Source: Paenibacillus qinlingensis | GTDB lineage: Bacteria > Bacillota > Bacilli > Paenibacillales > NBRC-103111 | Reading direction: 5' to 3' | NCBI RefSeq assembly: GCF_013204845.1 | Contig: NZ_JABMKY010000008.1 | Span: 248,001-312,000, forward strand | Length of the DNA stretch: 64,000 nt | Part shown: one piece after another, positions 1 to 8,406 of the stretch | Numbering within the stretch: position 1 is the stretch's first letter | Layout of the letters: every line of letters starts with the position of its first letter | Translations under genes and position numbers: made by a program | Notes under the pieces: model-generated | The model's input: the letters and a program-made list of their open reading frames with translations, nothing else | Told to the model about the DNA's origin: nothing | Database searches by the model: none

Positions 1-1
1 T

Positions 2-871
2 ACCGTTCTTTATGACAAAGATCTGGTCAATGAAGAGGTTCTTGGACTATTGAATGAGCGGATTTCCACCATACAAATAAAAATTCTTCAAGCTTCCGGC
101 CAACTCATGCAGTCGCTCTCGGGACGGAGACATCGTTTTTTCCCCATCATTCTCCAAACAGAAAGGCCAGACCGTATCGCAGCCATGCTCGAACGAGGGA
201 AAATTGCTCTTCTTCAAGATGGAAGCCGCTTTGGACTCGTTCTTCCTGTACGGCTCTTTGATTTCCTACATGCCATGGATGATGACTATGAATCCTATTG
301 GATGAGCAAGTGCCTCGTCCTGCTTCGCTATTTCGCCATGCTTTTAACGATTACCCTACCTGCTCTTTATATTGCGATTGTCTCTTACAATCCTGAAGTG
401 CTTCGTGTCCAATTGACCCTTTCGATAGCAGGAAGCCGTGTCGTCGTCCCCTATCCGTCCTTTGTCGAAGTCTTCATCATGTTATTCATGATCGAAGCCT
501 TGAACGAGGCTAGCCTCAGGTTACCGCGATATGTAGGCTCGACAGCCACAACGGTTGGTGGGCTCATTCTGGGTCAAGCTATCCAACAAGCCGGGTTAGT
601 AAGCTCCATTATGATTATTGTGACCTCCGTTGTGGCGATCTCCAATTTCGTAATTCCAAATAACGGCTTCGGCTACTCGGTCCGCTTCGTTAAATACATC
701 TTTGTGATAGCTGCCATTTTCTTCGGGTTGCTTGGTGTCGTCGTCCTTGGCTTCATCTTAATCTCCTATTGGTGTAGTCTTCGAAGCTTTGGTCAACCCT
801 ATTTGGCCTTCTACATCCCCAAACTTGAGGCGAAAGCACACCACTACAACCTCAGAAAGGGGTCAAAGTAA
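2..871 (+). CDS. gerKA: Spore germination protein, GerA/GerKA family (5' truncated by window edge)
   Basis: This is the A subunit of a GerA-type germinant receptor in the inner spore membrane. The frame is open from base 2 without a start, so only the C-terminal ~290 residues of a ~500-residue protein are visible. The visible part begins near the end of the cytoplasmic N-terminal domain, which has the family's TERPD and LxDGSxFxLVLPV-like segment. About five hydrophobic helices follow, with the typical FVIP stretch and an FGQPYL motif near the C-terminus, where the family usually has FGxPYL. The TTG/Leu codon at 50 is internal and is not a start. The next gene begins 3 nt downstream, giving an A-B-C operon. 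Family assignment is strong; the germinant specificity (K, A or B type) cannot be told. Confidence 0.9.
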   Translation, partial: TVLYDKDLVNEEVLGLLNERISTIQIKILQASGQLMQSLSGRRHRFFPIILQTERPDRIAAMLERGKIALLQDGSRFGLVLPVRLFDFLHAMDDDYESYWMSKCLVLLRYFAMLLTITLPALYIAIVSYNPEVLRVQLTLSIAGSRVVVPYPSFVEVFIMLFMIEALNEASLRLPRYVGSTATTVGGLILGQAIQQAGLVSSIMIIVTSVVAISNFVIPNNGFGYSVRFVKYIFVIAAIFFGLLGVVVLGFILISYWCSLRSFGQPYLAFYIPKLEAKAHHYNLRKGSK

Positions 872-874
872 ATC

Positions 875-1984
875 ATGTCGCGATATACCTACTATCATGT
901 GCTCTATGTAGGCCTGATTAATATCATGATGTTTGTCCCCTCTCTGCTGATTCGAGATCGGTTCAATGGCGCCGTTTCTGGCATGCTGGTCGCAATGGTT
1001 ATTGGCTCCATCCTCTCGCTTGGCACTATGGCTTGCTTCGAACGGTTTCCAGGACTTGGCTTCCCAGAAATATGTGATCGGTATACACCACGTTGGTTTA
1101 GTCAAATCAATATCTTATTTGCCGCACTGTGCCTTTGGTTACCAGCTGGAATTATCGTGATCTATGCTTATTCAGAAACGGTTCGTATGTTCTTTTACCC
1201 CGACATTAACCCCTTTCTGAACCTGCTTCTTATGACAACCGCGGCCGTATGGGCATGCAGCCGATCTACACGTACTGTCCAATTCATTCATGAAATTATG
1301 GTCATACTTAGTTCACCATTGCTCATTTTGTTTATCATGAAAGCCATTTTCAATAAAAACATTAACTGGGATGCGATTCGTTATGTAGCTGGTTACGTCA
1401 ATAAACCTCCTTCTTTCATGACGGTTGCTGCGGCCACCTTTCTGTTCTCTGGCTATCTCAGCCTCCTTATTTTTAATCGACTGTATACTGTGGGTTTTAA
1501 ATTCCATTTTCGCTGGATCGTGCCGCTGTTTGGCATATTATTCTTGCTGGTTACTTTTTTTGTGCCTATCGGTTTTCATGGTACGGTTGGGGTTGAAAAT
1601 TATGTGTACCTATGGAGTATGACCGCTGATTCCATGGTGACGGAATACGGGTTTATTAACCGTGTCTTGTTCGTCTTCCTGCTCCTCTTCACAGGGTTAT
1701 CGCTACTGTTCGTCATGAATACCTGGCATACAACCATCATGTTGCTTCGCTACTCCATCAATGGCGCAATTGAAGTTGAAGAAGACCCTGTTCCTTGGCT
1801 GAACGTCTGGCTTGGCGTGGGCATTGGCTTACTTGCACTCCTGTTCATGCGTATTGTCAATCTGGAGCGAAATCAATACTTTTCTGAAAGCTGGCTAGTC
1901 CTTCGATTTTTCATTGAAATCTATTTCCTTTTCTTGATGCTTTATTTCGTATGGAAGCAAAAAAAGGAACAGGTACGCCTATGA
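875..1984 (+). CDS. gerKB: Spore germination protein, GerAB/GerKB family permease
   Basis: B subunit of the germinant receptor, an integral membrane protein of the amino acid-polyamine-organocation fold thought to form the germinant-binding site. The 369 residues match the family length (about 365). Roughly ten hydrophobic segments are spread over the whole chain, and the N-terminal region ends a helix with VPSLLIRDR. ATG at 875 follows an AGAAAGGGG ribosome binding site and lies 3 nt after the gerKA stop. The gene ends in an ATGA overlap with the C subunit, suggesting translational coupling. Confidence 0.9.
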   Translation: MSRYTYYHVLYVGLINIMMFVPSLLIRDRFNGAVSGMLVAMVIGSILSLGTMACFERFPGLGFPEICDRYTPRWFSQINILFAALCLWLPAGIIVIYAYSETVRMFFYPDINPFLNLLLMTTAAVWACSRSTRTVQFIHEIMVILSSPLLILFIMKAIFNKNINWDAIRYVAGYVNKPPSFMTVAAATFLFSGYLSLLIFNRLYTVGFKFHFRWIVPLFGILFLLVTFFVPIGFHGTVGVENYVYLWSMTADSMVTEYGFINRVLFVFLLLFTGLSLLFVMNTWHTTIMLLRYSINGAIEVEEDPVPWLNVWLGVGIGLLALLFMRIVNLERNQYFSESWLVLRFFIEIYFLFLMLYFVWKQKKEQVRL

Positions 1985-3060
1985 AAACATTTCTCAGATG
2001 TATTTCCCTTGTACTTATCTGTACATGTCTTGGCGGTTGCAGCTTTAAAGATATCGACAAGCGTTTCTTTGTCGTCGCCATGGGTGTTGATTGGACAGGC
2101 AAGGAGGATAAACCTTATCTCGTCACTTTGCGGCTTGCCATTCCTGCTTCTAAAGTTGGTGAGGGGCTGGCAGAGAGCCAGATCGAATATCAAGAAGCCA
2201 AGAGCATTGCGGAGGCCGTTAGAAATCTTAAAGCTCATGTCGATAAAGAGCTTGATTTTGGCCATTGCCGGATGTTCCTTTTTGGCGCTAGCTTAACAAA
2301 GGAATCCCTCGAAGAACCCTTGAATTGGCTTACGCGAAGACGTGACATTCAACTGATTTCTTATACAGCTGTTGCTGAACCTAGTGCACGCAAGCTTCTT
2401 GAAGCGAACCCAACAACTGAGAGACTTGCTGGAAACTCTTTTTTTCTCACCTTCGGTAAAGAGGGAACGGTTTCTCCTTATACAGTGACCGAGCTATTGT
2501 TTGACTGCTTCCGCCGTTTCAAGGAAAAGGGGCTAGATCCTTATTTTCCAATCATTAGCTTCGATGGTGATTCTTACGTCGTTGAGCACCTTGCTCTGCT
2601 TAATAAAAAGAATCAATGTATCGTTCTCGACCCGCATGAGACTCAAGTCTATAATTTGAGTGCGAATGAGTTCAGCAAGGCCGGAATTACGATCACCTAT
2701 GATGGAGAGCCATTGAGCTTCTATGTAGCACGTGTCTCGAAGCAAATTTCGATAACCAAAGAGGCTGTACCCGTCGTCAAACTGAAACTCAACCTGACTG
2801 GTATGATTGAACAAGGCGTCTTGGGTTTGGACACTCACAAAGTACAACCGCAGCTTGAACAGCATGTCAACCAAACTGTAGAGGGTCTCCTCTACAAAAT
2901 CCGAGATGCCAAGGTTGATCCCTATGGCTTCGGTCTTCATTATTTGGCTCAGTATTTTGGCAAAGAGAAGGATTGGGTCTATTGGCAGTCCGTTTATCCA
3001 AAGGTTAAATTCGAGGTCGAGACACATGTGAAAATTGAGGGGACGGGATTGGTGCATTAA
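1981..3060 (+). CDS. gerKC: Spore germination lipoprotein, GerAC/GerKC family
   Basis: C subunit of the germinant receptor, a lipoprotein tethered to the outer face of the inner spore membrane. The chosen ATG at 1981 overlaps the gerKB stop (ATGA) and gives a short signal peptide ending in a clean lipobox LGGC at residues 15-18. An in-frame ATG at 1951 would put ten extra charged residues before the signal peptide and is less likely. The mature protein has the family pattern near its N-terminus (DKRFFVVAMGVDW, then a TLRLAIP strand). The 359-residue length is slightly below the ~370-400 typical of GerAC. This is the last gene of the operon. Confidence 0.9.
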   Translation: MKTFLRCISLVLICTCLGGCSFKDIDKRFFVVAMGVDWTGKEDKPYLVTLRLAIPASKVGEGLAESQIEYQEAKSIAEAVRNLKAHVDKELDFGHCRMFLFGASLTKESLEEPLNWLTRRRDIQLISYTAVAEPSARKLLEANPTTERLAGNSFFLTFGKEGTVSPYTVTELLFDCFRRFKEKGLDPYFPIISFDGDSYVVEHLALLNKKNQCIVLDPHETQVYNLSANEFSKAGITITYDGEPLSFYVARVSKQISITKEAVPVVKLKLNLTGMIEQGVLGLDTHKVQPQLEQHVNQTVEGLLYKIRDAKVDPYGFGLHYLAQYFGKEKDWVYWQSVYPKVKFEVETHVKIEGTGLVH

Positions 3061-3093
3061 AAAGAGTGGTTGGCGGCATTGGAGCCTCGCCTG

Positions 3094-3388
3094 GAATTAG
3101 TCGGTTTCATCGACTAATTCCACCTACAGGGCCTCTGATTCTCCCGAGTTAGTCGGTTTCATCGACTAACTCCTCCTGCAGGGCCTCTGGTTCTCCCGAG
3201 TTAGTCGGTTTCATCGACTAACTCCACCTGCAGGGCCTCTGATTCTTCCGAGTTAGTCGGTTTCATGGACTAACTCCTCCTGCAGGGCCTCTGCTTCTTC
3301 CGGGTTAGTCGGTTTCATCGACTAACTCGACCTACAGGGCCTCTGGTTCTCCCGAGTTAGTCGGTTTCATCGACTAATTCCACCTGCA
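3094..3388. repeat. Tandem array of six 52-bp units, each with a 10-bp hairpin
   Basis: Units start at 3094, 3146, 3198, 3250, 3302 and 3354, exactly 52 bp apart; the last is cut short. Each unit carries the inverted repeat GAGTTAGTCG / CGACTAACTC around a 7-nt loop GTTTCAT, then a conserved spacer containing CAGGGCCTCTG. The first unit has GAATTAGTCG / CGACTAATTC, changed on both arms so that pairing is kept. Unit 4 has one mismatch and unit 5 a changed first base. The array fills the 3' flank of the germination operon; no gene is seen in it. Confidence 0.9.
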
Positions 3389-3403
3389 TGCCCACTCATA
3401 TAT

Positions 3404-3451
3404 GAAAAAAGAGGGCTTCCCATCACCTCATCGAGTTGTGGGAAGCCCTCT
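3404..3451 (-). terminator. Rho-independent terminator after the lut operon and regulator
   Basis: A 13-bp perfect inverted repeat (AGAGGGCTTCCCA / TGGGAAGCCCTCT, 3410-3422 and 3439-3451) is followed on the minus strand by a run of six T. It lies just past the stop of the GntR regulator. Confidence 0.85.
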
Positions 3452-3457
3452 AGTTAT

Positions 3458-4165
3458 TCATATATATTTGATTAAAATACTCTCCACATGCTCCAAATGC
3501 TCACGCATCGCCTCGGACGCCAGCACCGGATCTCCGCTGACGATTGCCTCATAGATGACTCTATGCTCCTTCAGAAGCTGGACCGCTACTTCCTGATTCG
3601 CATACAATTCCGCGCGTCGGATATCGCGAATCATCATTTCCATCGCGTTGCGGATGGAGTCAAAGGTTTGCTCCATTATGCTATTATGCGTCGCTTGAAC
3701 GAGCAACTGATGAAATCCGAGGTCCGTTCTTTCCCCCTCTGAATCATTACCTACGGAGCTCCCCATGTCTTGCATGATGCGCTCCAGCTGCGCTAAATCC
3801 TCAACCGTTCGTTTCCGTGCAGCAATGGATGCGATCGAAATCTCCAGTGATTGCCGCACTTCCATGAGCTCCAGAAGCGTCGTGCGATTCATCCGCAGCG
3901 ATGTCCACTCGGGCAAAGAAACCTCCGCCGGCGCCTGCCGGATAACACGGCAAGCACCGCCTTGCCGAATCTCAATGAGGCCCATCGCCTTCAAGGCGCT
4001 GAGGGCTTCCCGCATCGTGGAACGGCCGACGCCGAAGCGCTCGGAGAGCTCTTTGGTAGAAGGAAGCTTATCGCCCATCTTCAACTGACCCTGAATAATC
4101 ATCTCTTTGATTTGCTGAGCGATCTCATCATAGTGATTCTGTTTCTGCAGCTTCGTAACTTCCAT
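3458..4165 (-). CDS. lutR: GntR family (FadR/FCD subfamily) transcriptional regulator, likely LutR/LldR
   Basis: DNA-binding repressor, probably of the upstream lutABC operon and lactate-responsive. The N-terminal winged helix spans about residues 8-75, with the family signature KLPSTKELSERFGVGRSTMREAL. The C-terminal FCD all-helical ligand domain spans about residues 85-230, with the metal-binding type pattern (Asp and His residues such as GFHQLLV and EHRVIYEAI). The start at 4165 has AGAGG upstream and begins MEVTKL; an in-frame GTG further upstream is unlikely. It lies 13 nt after lutC, so the regulator is the last gene of the operon it probably controls. Lactate responsiveness is inferred from context. 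Confidence 0.85.
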   Translation of the reverse strand: MEVTKLQKQNHYDEIAQQIKEMIIQGQLKMGDKLPSTKELSERFGVGRSTMREALSALKAMGLIEIRQGGACRVIRQAPAEVSLPEWTSLRMNRTTLLELMEVRQSLEISIASIAARKRTVEDLAQLERIMQDMGSSVGNDSEGERTDLGFHQLLVQATHNSIMEQTFDSIRNAMEMMIRDIRRAELYANQEVAVQLLKEHRVIYEAIVSGDPVLASEAMREHLEHVESILIKYI

Positions 4166-4178
4166 AGGAATACCTCTT

Positions 4179-4919
4179 CTATCCGATAAGTAGCACGTGC
4201 ACAATCCCTGGACCGTGAACTCCGATTGTCAAATCGTTCTCAATATCCGCCGAACGGCTCGGACCTGAGATGAAGTGAATGCCGGCAGGTAGATCTTTCC
4301 TTGCTATCTGATCGAGTGGGGCGAGAATCTCGCCTAGTCTCGTTTTCAAACGCTCAATCGGCAACAGGACGATTAATGCTGTTGGGAGCAAGCTCACCGA
4401 GCGGCCCTTTTCTTTCGATGATAACACAGTTAGAGAGCCAGTGTAAGCCGCTGCATGATCCGCAAGGACAATTCCCATATCAGCGTTCGCTGCACTGGCC
4501 TTCCAGTTGGTGTCCTCATCGGTATTCCAGATCGAGAGGTCGACGTCTGGCAGAGCTTCGTCTAGTTCCAGCGCATATAATTCCGCTTGATCCTGATGGA
4601 TAATTCGTTTGACACTTAACGTGCCCACGAGTTCTTGGATAGTTGCCTTCGCCGCTTCCATCGAAGGTACTCGGACGACGTGCCCGCCTGCGGCATGGAA
4701 GTTGGCCGTGAAGTTCTCAATGCGTTCTTCCGGGGACCAGTCGAACGCTTTCCAGCTATCCGAAGCGCCCTGGTAAGGATGCGCAGGCTTCTCCGTTACC
4801 CGGGCACGCCCCAACTTCTGGGCGATGCCTTGGATGAAACGCTCCTGCTCAGCCAGCGAGTGCTGGTCTAGCTTCGTTAATTTCTCCTGCCACTCTGGTG
4901 TTATGTCGCGTTTAGCCAT
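4179..4919 (-). CDS. lutC: Lactate utilization protein C (LUD domain)
   Basis: Subunit of the LutABC iron-sulfur complex that oxidises L-lactate to pyruvate in the cytoplasm. The 246 residues match LutC/YkgG family length. The LUD-type Rossmann-like C-terminal half includes a D-A-x-x-x-TGSL segment (near residue 165) and ends in a GPSRSADIE-type motif with a following GVHGPG. The ATG lies inside the 3' end of lutB (8-nt overlap) and is preceded by GGGAGGA. Little else is odd. Confidence 0.92.
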   Translation of the reverse strand: MAKRDITPEWQEKLTKLDQHSLAEQERFIQGIAQKLGRARVTEKPAHPYQGASDSWKAFDWSPEERIENFTANFHAAGGHVVRVPSMEAAKATIQELVGTLSVKRIIHQDQAELYALELDEALPDVDLSIWNTDEDTNWKASAANADMGIVLADHAAAYTGSLTVLSSKEKGRSVSLLPTALIVLLPIERLKTRLGEILAPLDQIARKDLPAGIHFISGPSRSADIENDLTIGVHGPGIVHVLLIG

Positions 4920-6426
4920 GATGATGTCCTCCCTTTTTGCCTCGTGCAGCCAGTGCTTCCGCTAATCTTGCTTGAATAGCAGGATCGGCCTCTGTAAGCC
5001 CATGGCGAATTTCTTGCTCGAGTGTTTTCCAGCCATCTCGGAAGGATGCCTTCGGCAGACTTGGCGTCACGCGGTAGGAGTTCCACCCTTTGAGCGGTCC
5101 GACCTTGAGGCGAATGCCACCGTCGCGCACAACGAGCTTTTGGCCAATGCGGCCCAGCTTGAGCACGGCGTTCATACGCTTCGAATTCCCCATCAGCGCA
5201 GCAAAGCCCTTCATCCCCGCAGCCTCGATCTTATCCCCGTGGCCACTTTCGACCTTGCGGCGGCGCAGCGACACGAGCATGTCGTGCAGCGGAATCTTTA
5301 CCGGGCATGCTTCATAGCAGGCACCGCAAAGACTTGAAGCATTGGCGATGTCATCCCATTCCGCCACGTTTTTCTTGAGCGCGGGCGTAAGCACCGCGCC
5401 GATTGGCCCACTATACGTGCCCCCGTAGGCATGACCGCCGATGTGGCGGTACACCGGGCACGCGTTCAAACAAGCACCGCAGCGGATGCAGTTAAGCAGC
5501 TCTTGGAACTCGGGATCGCCAAGTTGCTGCGAGCGCCCGTTATCGACGATGATGATATGCATCTCTTCCGGCCCATCCGCATCTGCGTCTCTTCTTGGAC
5601 CTGTGATGCCGGACATGTATACGGTTAGCTTTTGCCCAGTTGCTGAACGTGGGAGCAAGGTCGCCATGACCTCAAGATCCGCCCACGTCGGGATAATACG
5701 CTCCATCCCCATGAGCGTGATTTGCGTCTTGGGCACCGTCGTGACCATGCGGGCGTTGCCTTCATTTTCGAACAAAACCATCGATCCGCTCTCCGCAATG
5801 GCAAAATTGCAGCCCGTCATTCCAATATCCGCTTCTAGGAATTTCTCTCTTAATTTCTTGCGAACATAGCCAGCCAGAATCGTCGTGTCGGGAGCCAACG
5901 TCTCCCCAGCATCTTTTGAAAGCAGGTCGGCAATTTGATATCTATTTTTATGAATCGCTGGAATGATAATATGGGACGGTGTTTCATCCGCCAACTGAAT
6001 GATGTACTCACCTAGATCTGTCTCAATCGCTTCAACACCAATGGAGGCAAGCGCCTTGTTCAAATGCAGTTCCTCGGTCACCATCGACTTGGATTTGACG
6101 ACCGTTTTGGCTTGTTTGGCAGCTGCGATTTCCAGGGAAATTTGAACAGCCTCGACATCCGTATCAGCAAAATGCACATGAACCCCATTCGCTCTCGCAT
6201 TGTTCGCAAACGTCGTTAAGTAATAGTCCAAATGCGCGATCGTATGCAAGCGAATCTGTCTGCCGCGTTCGCGCCAATCGTCCCAATTGCCGTGATCAGC
6301 TGCTGCTTTCAATTTACCGCCGCGAAGGCGCTCCGTCGTAAACTTGACCGCTTTGCGCAGAAACTCGTCGTTCAATGCGAGGTCTGCCCGCTCCTTAACT
6401 GTTGACTTACTCGTCGTGTGACTCAT
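4912..6426 (-). CDS. lutB: Lactate utilization iron-sulfur protein B
   Basis: Iron-sulfur subunit of the LutABC lactate oxidase complex. The N-terminal ~290 residues form a LUD domain. The C-terminal part holds two 4Fe-4S ligand clusters, CIRCGACLNACP and CGACYEACP (first Cys of the second group preceded by SSLCG), as in LutB/YkgF. Length 504 residues, slightly above the ~475 of B. subtilis LutB, with a His/Gly-rich tail. ATG at 6426 overlaps the lutA stop (ATGA), and the 3' end overlaps lutC. Confidence 0.93.
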   Translation of the reverse strand: MSHTTSKSTVKERADLALNDEFLRKAVKFTTERLRGGKLKAAADHGNWDDWRERGRQIRLHTIAHLDYYLTTFANNARANGVHVHFADTDVEAVQISLEIAAAKQAKTVVKSKSMVTEELHLNKALASIGVEAIETDLGEYIIQLADETPSHIIIPAIHKNRYQIADLLSKDAGETLAPDTTILAGYVRKKLREKFLEADIGMTGCNFAIAESGSMVLFENEGNARMVTTVPKTQITLMGMERIIPTWADLEVMATLLPRSATGQKLTVYMSGITGPRRDADADGPEEMHIIIVDNGRSQQLGDPEFQELLNCIRCGACLNACPVYRHIGGHAYGGTYSGPIGAVLTPALKKNVAEWDDIANASSLCGACYEACPVKIPLHDMLVSLRRRKVESGHGDKIEAAGMKGFAALMGNSKRMNAVLKLGRIGQKLVVRDGGIRLKVGPLKGWNSYRVTPSLPKASFRDGWKTLEQEIRHGLTEADPAIQARLAEALAARGKKGGHHHG

Positions 6427-7151
6427 GCTCGCTTCACCCCTTCATATAGCAGCTCAGCCAGATGCATCACCCTCACCGGCTCATTCCGATAGCGCAAATT
6501 GCCCGCAATATTCATCAAACAAGCCAAATCCAGACCGACCAGCACCTCAGCCTCGGTTTCCTTCACATGATCGACCTTCTCCTGCACCATCGCACCAGAG
6601 ATATCGGCCATCTTCACTGCAAAAGTACCACCGAATCCACAGCAATCTTCTGCAAAAGGAAGCGGCACGAGCTCCAAATCTTTGACGCCTTGGAGTAGTG
6701 CAAGCGGCTCTGACTTCACGCCGAGCAGTCTGCTTCCGTGGCAGGACGGATGATACGTTACTTTATGTGGAAACACAGCGCCCAAGTCTTCGATGTTTAG
6801 CACATTGACAAGGAACTGTGTAAATTCATACGTTTTGTTCTGAAGCTGTGTAGCTTTCTCCAACCACTCCGGTTCATCCTTAAATAAATTCGGATAGTGA
6901 TGAATCATATACGTGCATGAGCCCGATGGCGAAATCACAAAATCACTATCTTCAAATGCGGTAAGAATCGTCTTCGCAGTTGCGCGCGCCTCATCCCAGT
7001 AGCCGCTGTTGTAGGCAGGCTGACCGCAGCACGTTTGCACCGTCGGCAATTCTAATAGCACACCATAATGCCCGAGCAGACGTGCAATTGCCTCGCCAAC
7101 CTTCGGATATAGTGCATCACTTAGACACGTAATAAATAAGGAAACCTTCAT
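6423..7151 (-). CDS. lutA: Lactate utilization protein A (CCG domain Fe-S oxidoreductase)
   Basis: First gene of lutABC. It encodes a cysteine-rich (CCG) domain protein related to glycolate oxidase GlcF and heterodisulfide reductase B subunits. Two CCG-type motifs are visible: TCCGQPAYNSGY near residue 43 and EDCCGFGGTF near residue 190, plus the paired SPSGSC and YHPSCHGSR segments. The ATG at 7151 (MKVSLFITC) matches the family N-terminus. A GTG five codons upstream is possible but has a poor ribosome binding site. Confidence 0.92.
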   Translation of the reverse strand: MKVSLFITCLSDALYPKVGEAIARLLGHYGVLLELPTVQTCCGQPAYNSGYWDEARATAKTILTAFEDSDFVISPSGSCTYMIHHYPNLFKDEPEWLEKATQLQNKTYEFTQFLVNVLNIEDLGAVFPHKVTYHPSCHGSRLLGVKSEPLALLQGVKDLELVPLPFAEDCCGFGGTFAVKMADISGAMVQEKVDHVKETEAEVLVGLDLACLMNIAGNLRYRNEPVRVMHLAELLYEGVKRA

Positions 7152-7188
7152 AAGGAGAAGCCCCACTTTCTTTCGTTAACTTATCAGG

Positions 7189-7199
7189 TTGTCAGACAA
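7189..7199. promoter_or_regulatory. Candidate FadR-type operator in front of lutABC
   Basis: The 11-bp sequence TTGTCAGACAA is a perfect odd palindrome (TTGTC-N-GACAA) and fits the FadR-subfamily GntR consensus TnGTnnnACnA. It lies 38 nt upstream of the lutA start. It is the natural target of the GntR regulator encoded at the end of the same operon. Function is inferred. Confidence 0.6.
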
Positions 7200-7214
7200 G
7201 TTGAGTGTATCATA

Positions 7215-7240
7215 AACCCCCTTGTCTTGAGAAGGGGGTT
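7215..7240. terminator. 9-bp hairpin between lutA and the DUF4177 gene
   Basis: AACCCCCTT and AAGGGGGTT flank an 8-nt loop. It stands downstream of the minus-strand DUF4177 gene and upstream of lutA. The following sequence is only weakly T-rich, so termination strength is uncertain. Confidence 0.5.
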
Positions 7241-7259
7241 ATTGCGGATAAGTGGCGCA

Positions 7260-7442
7260 TTATTCAAGTTTCCGCTCAAAAATAATTTCATAAGCCATCG
7301 GTTTCCCATGACCGTTATAATTAGTTGGCAGCACCTGCACTAATCGCCATCCCTCTTGGGCGTGTTCATCAATGGTTTCGCGATGCTTCGCCGAACTGAA
7401 AAATCCACCGAGTGTCGTTTCGACATACTTGTATTCATACAT
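7260..7442 (-). CDS. DUF4177 family small protein
   Basis: A 60-residue protein starting at the ATG at 7442, directly behind a strong GGGAGGAGG. Residues MYEYKYVETTLGGFF, then EGWRLVQVLP, match the DUF4177 pattern of short beta-strand-rich proteins. The biochemical function of the family is unknown. It follows the diguanylate cyclase gene by 26 nt on the same strand and may be co-transcribed with it. Confidence 0.75.
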   Translation of the reverse strand: MYEYKYVETTLGGFFSSAKHRETIDEHAQEGWRLVQVLPTNYNGHGKPMAYEIIFERKLE

Positions 7443-7468
7443 GGTAATTCCTCCTCCCTGAGAAAGCC

Positions 7469-8293
7469 TCATACAGCGATTACAAGATTTCTGCCTTGTG
7501 ATTTAGCAAGATATAAAGCTTTATCTGCCCGTTCTAGGAGATGCTCTAAAGGTTCGCTCTGTGAGTTGACAATTCCCATACTTACTGTGATATGAAATGA
7601 AGCAAAGTCGACATGAATTTCGCTCTCTTGAATTTGGACACGAATGTCGTTAGCCAATTCTACCCCCTCTTTAAGGGTCATATTAGGGAAAATAATAGCA
7701 AACTCTTCTCCGCCCAATCGAATGAGCACATCTGATGGCTTCAGATAGTTTTTAACGGTTCGAGTGACCTTTTGCAAAACAATATCACCCGTACTATGTC
7801 CATATGTATCATTTATCTTTTTAAAATAATCGATATCAAGTAGTGCCATGCAAAAAAAGAAATCCTCATCCTTGTGCGACTTTACCAATAATTCTTTGTG
7901 AAATGTCTCAAGATATCTACGGTTATATGTCTGTGTCAGATTATCTGTTACAGAAAGCATGCTTAGTTTACTTAAAGCTTCATTCAATCGAATATTATAA
8001 TAGGTAAAAATAATGATGATTATCCATGCCACAATGGAAGTGGAAACTAGTCGTTGTAAAAAATCAATCGGAATGGCTCCATCAAATGCATAGTGTTGCG
8101 TTATGATTCGAATGACTGGCATGATCAGACTGCATGTATGACAGATTAACCATTGAGGGAATAACACCACGATGCCAAACATAGGCGGGAGAAATAGCAT
8201 CCACAAACCAGAAAATGGGTACAAATAATTAATCATAAAAGCAATGAAGAAGGTCATAACTGTAAAAACATATATCCATTTACGTGTGAACAT
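7469..8293 (-). CDS. Membrane diguanylate cyclase (GGDEF)
   Basis: Makes the second messenger c-di-GMP from two GTP. The N-terminal ~105 residues contain three or four hydrophobic helices with no recognised sensor fold. The GGDEF domain covers residues ~115-274, with LTQTYNRRY at its start, DIDYFKKINDTYGH, the active-site GGEEF near residue 195, and a closing DKALYLAKSQGRN. The inhibitory I-site RxxD is replaced by KPSD, so product inhibition may be weakened. ATG at 8293 is preceded by AAGGAGAGAG. Confidence 0.9.
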   Translation of the reverse strand: MFTRKWIYVFTVMTFFIAFMINYLYPFSGLWMLFLPPMFGIVVLFPQWLICHTCSLIMPVIRIITQHYAFDGAIPIDFLQRLVSTSIVAWIIIIIFTYYNIRLNEALSKLSMLSVTDNLTQTYNRRYLETFHKELLVKSHKDEDFFFCMALLDIDYFKKINDTYGHSTGDIVLQKVTRTVKNYLKPSDVLIRLGGEEFAIIFPNMTLKEGVELANDIRVQIQESEIHVDFASFHITVSMGIVNSQSEPLEHLLERADKALYLAKSQGRNLVIAV

Positions 8294-8406
8294 GCTCTCT
8301 CCTTGGGGGATACATGATGAATTAACGGCTATTATTTTATCATTTTGTTAATAAGTAAACTACTCCACTTTACAACTGAGTAGCCATATTCATCTATACA
8401 GGTACA

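Noticed and set aside
3094..3388. CRISPR-like array
   Set aside because: Units are 52 bp with the intervening sequence also repeated, so there are no unique spacers, and no cas genes are nearby.
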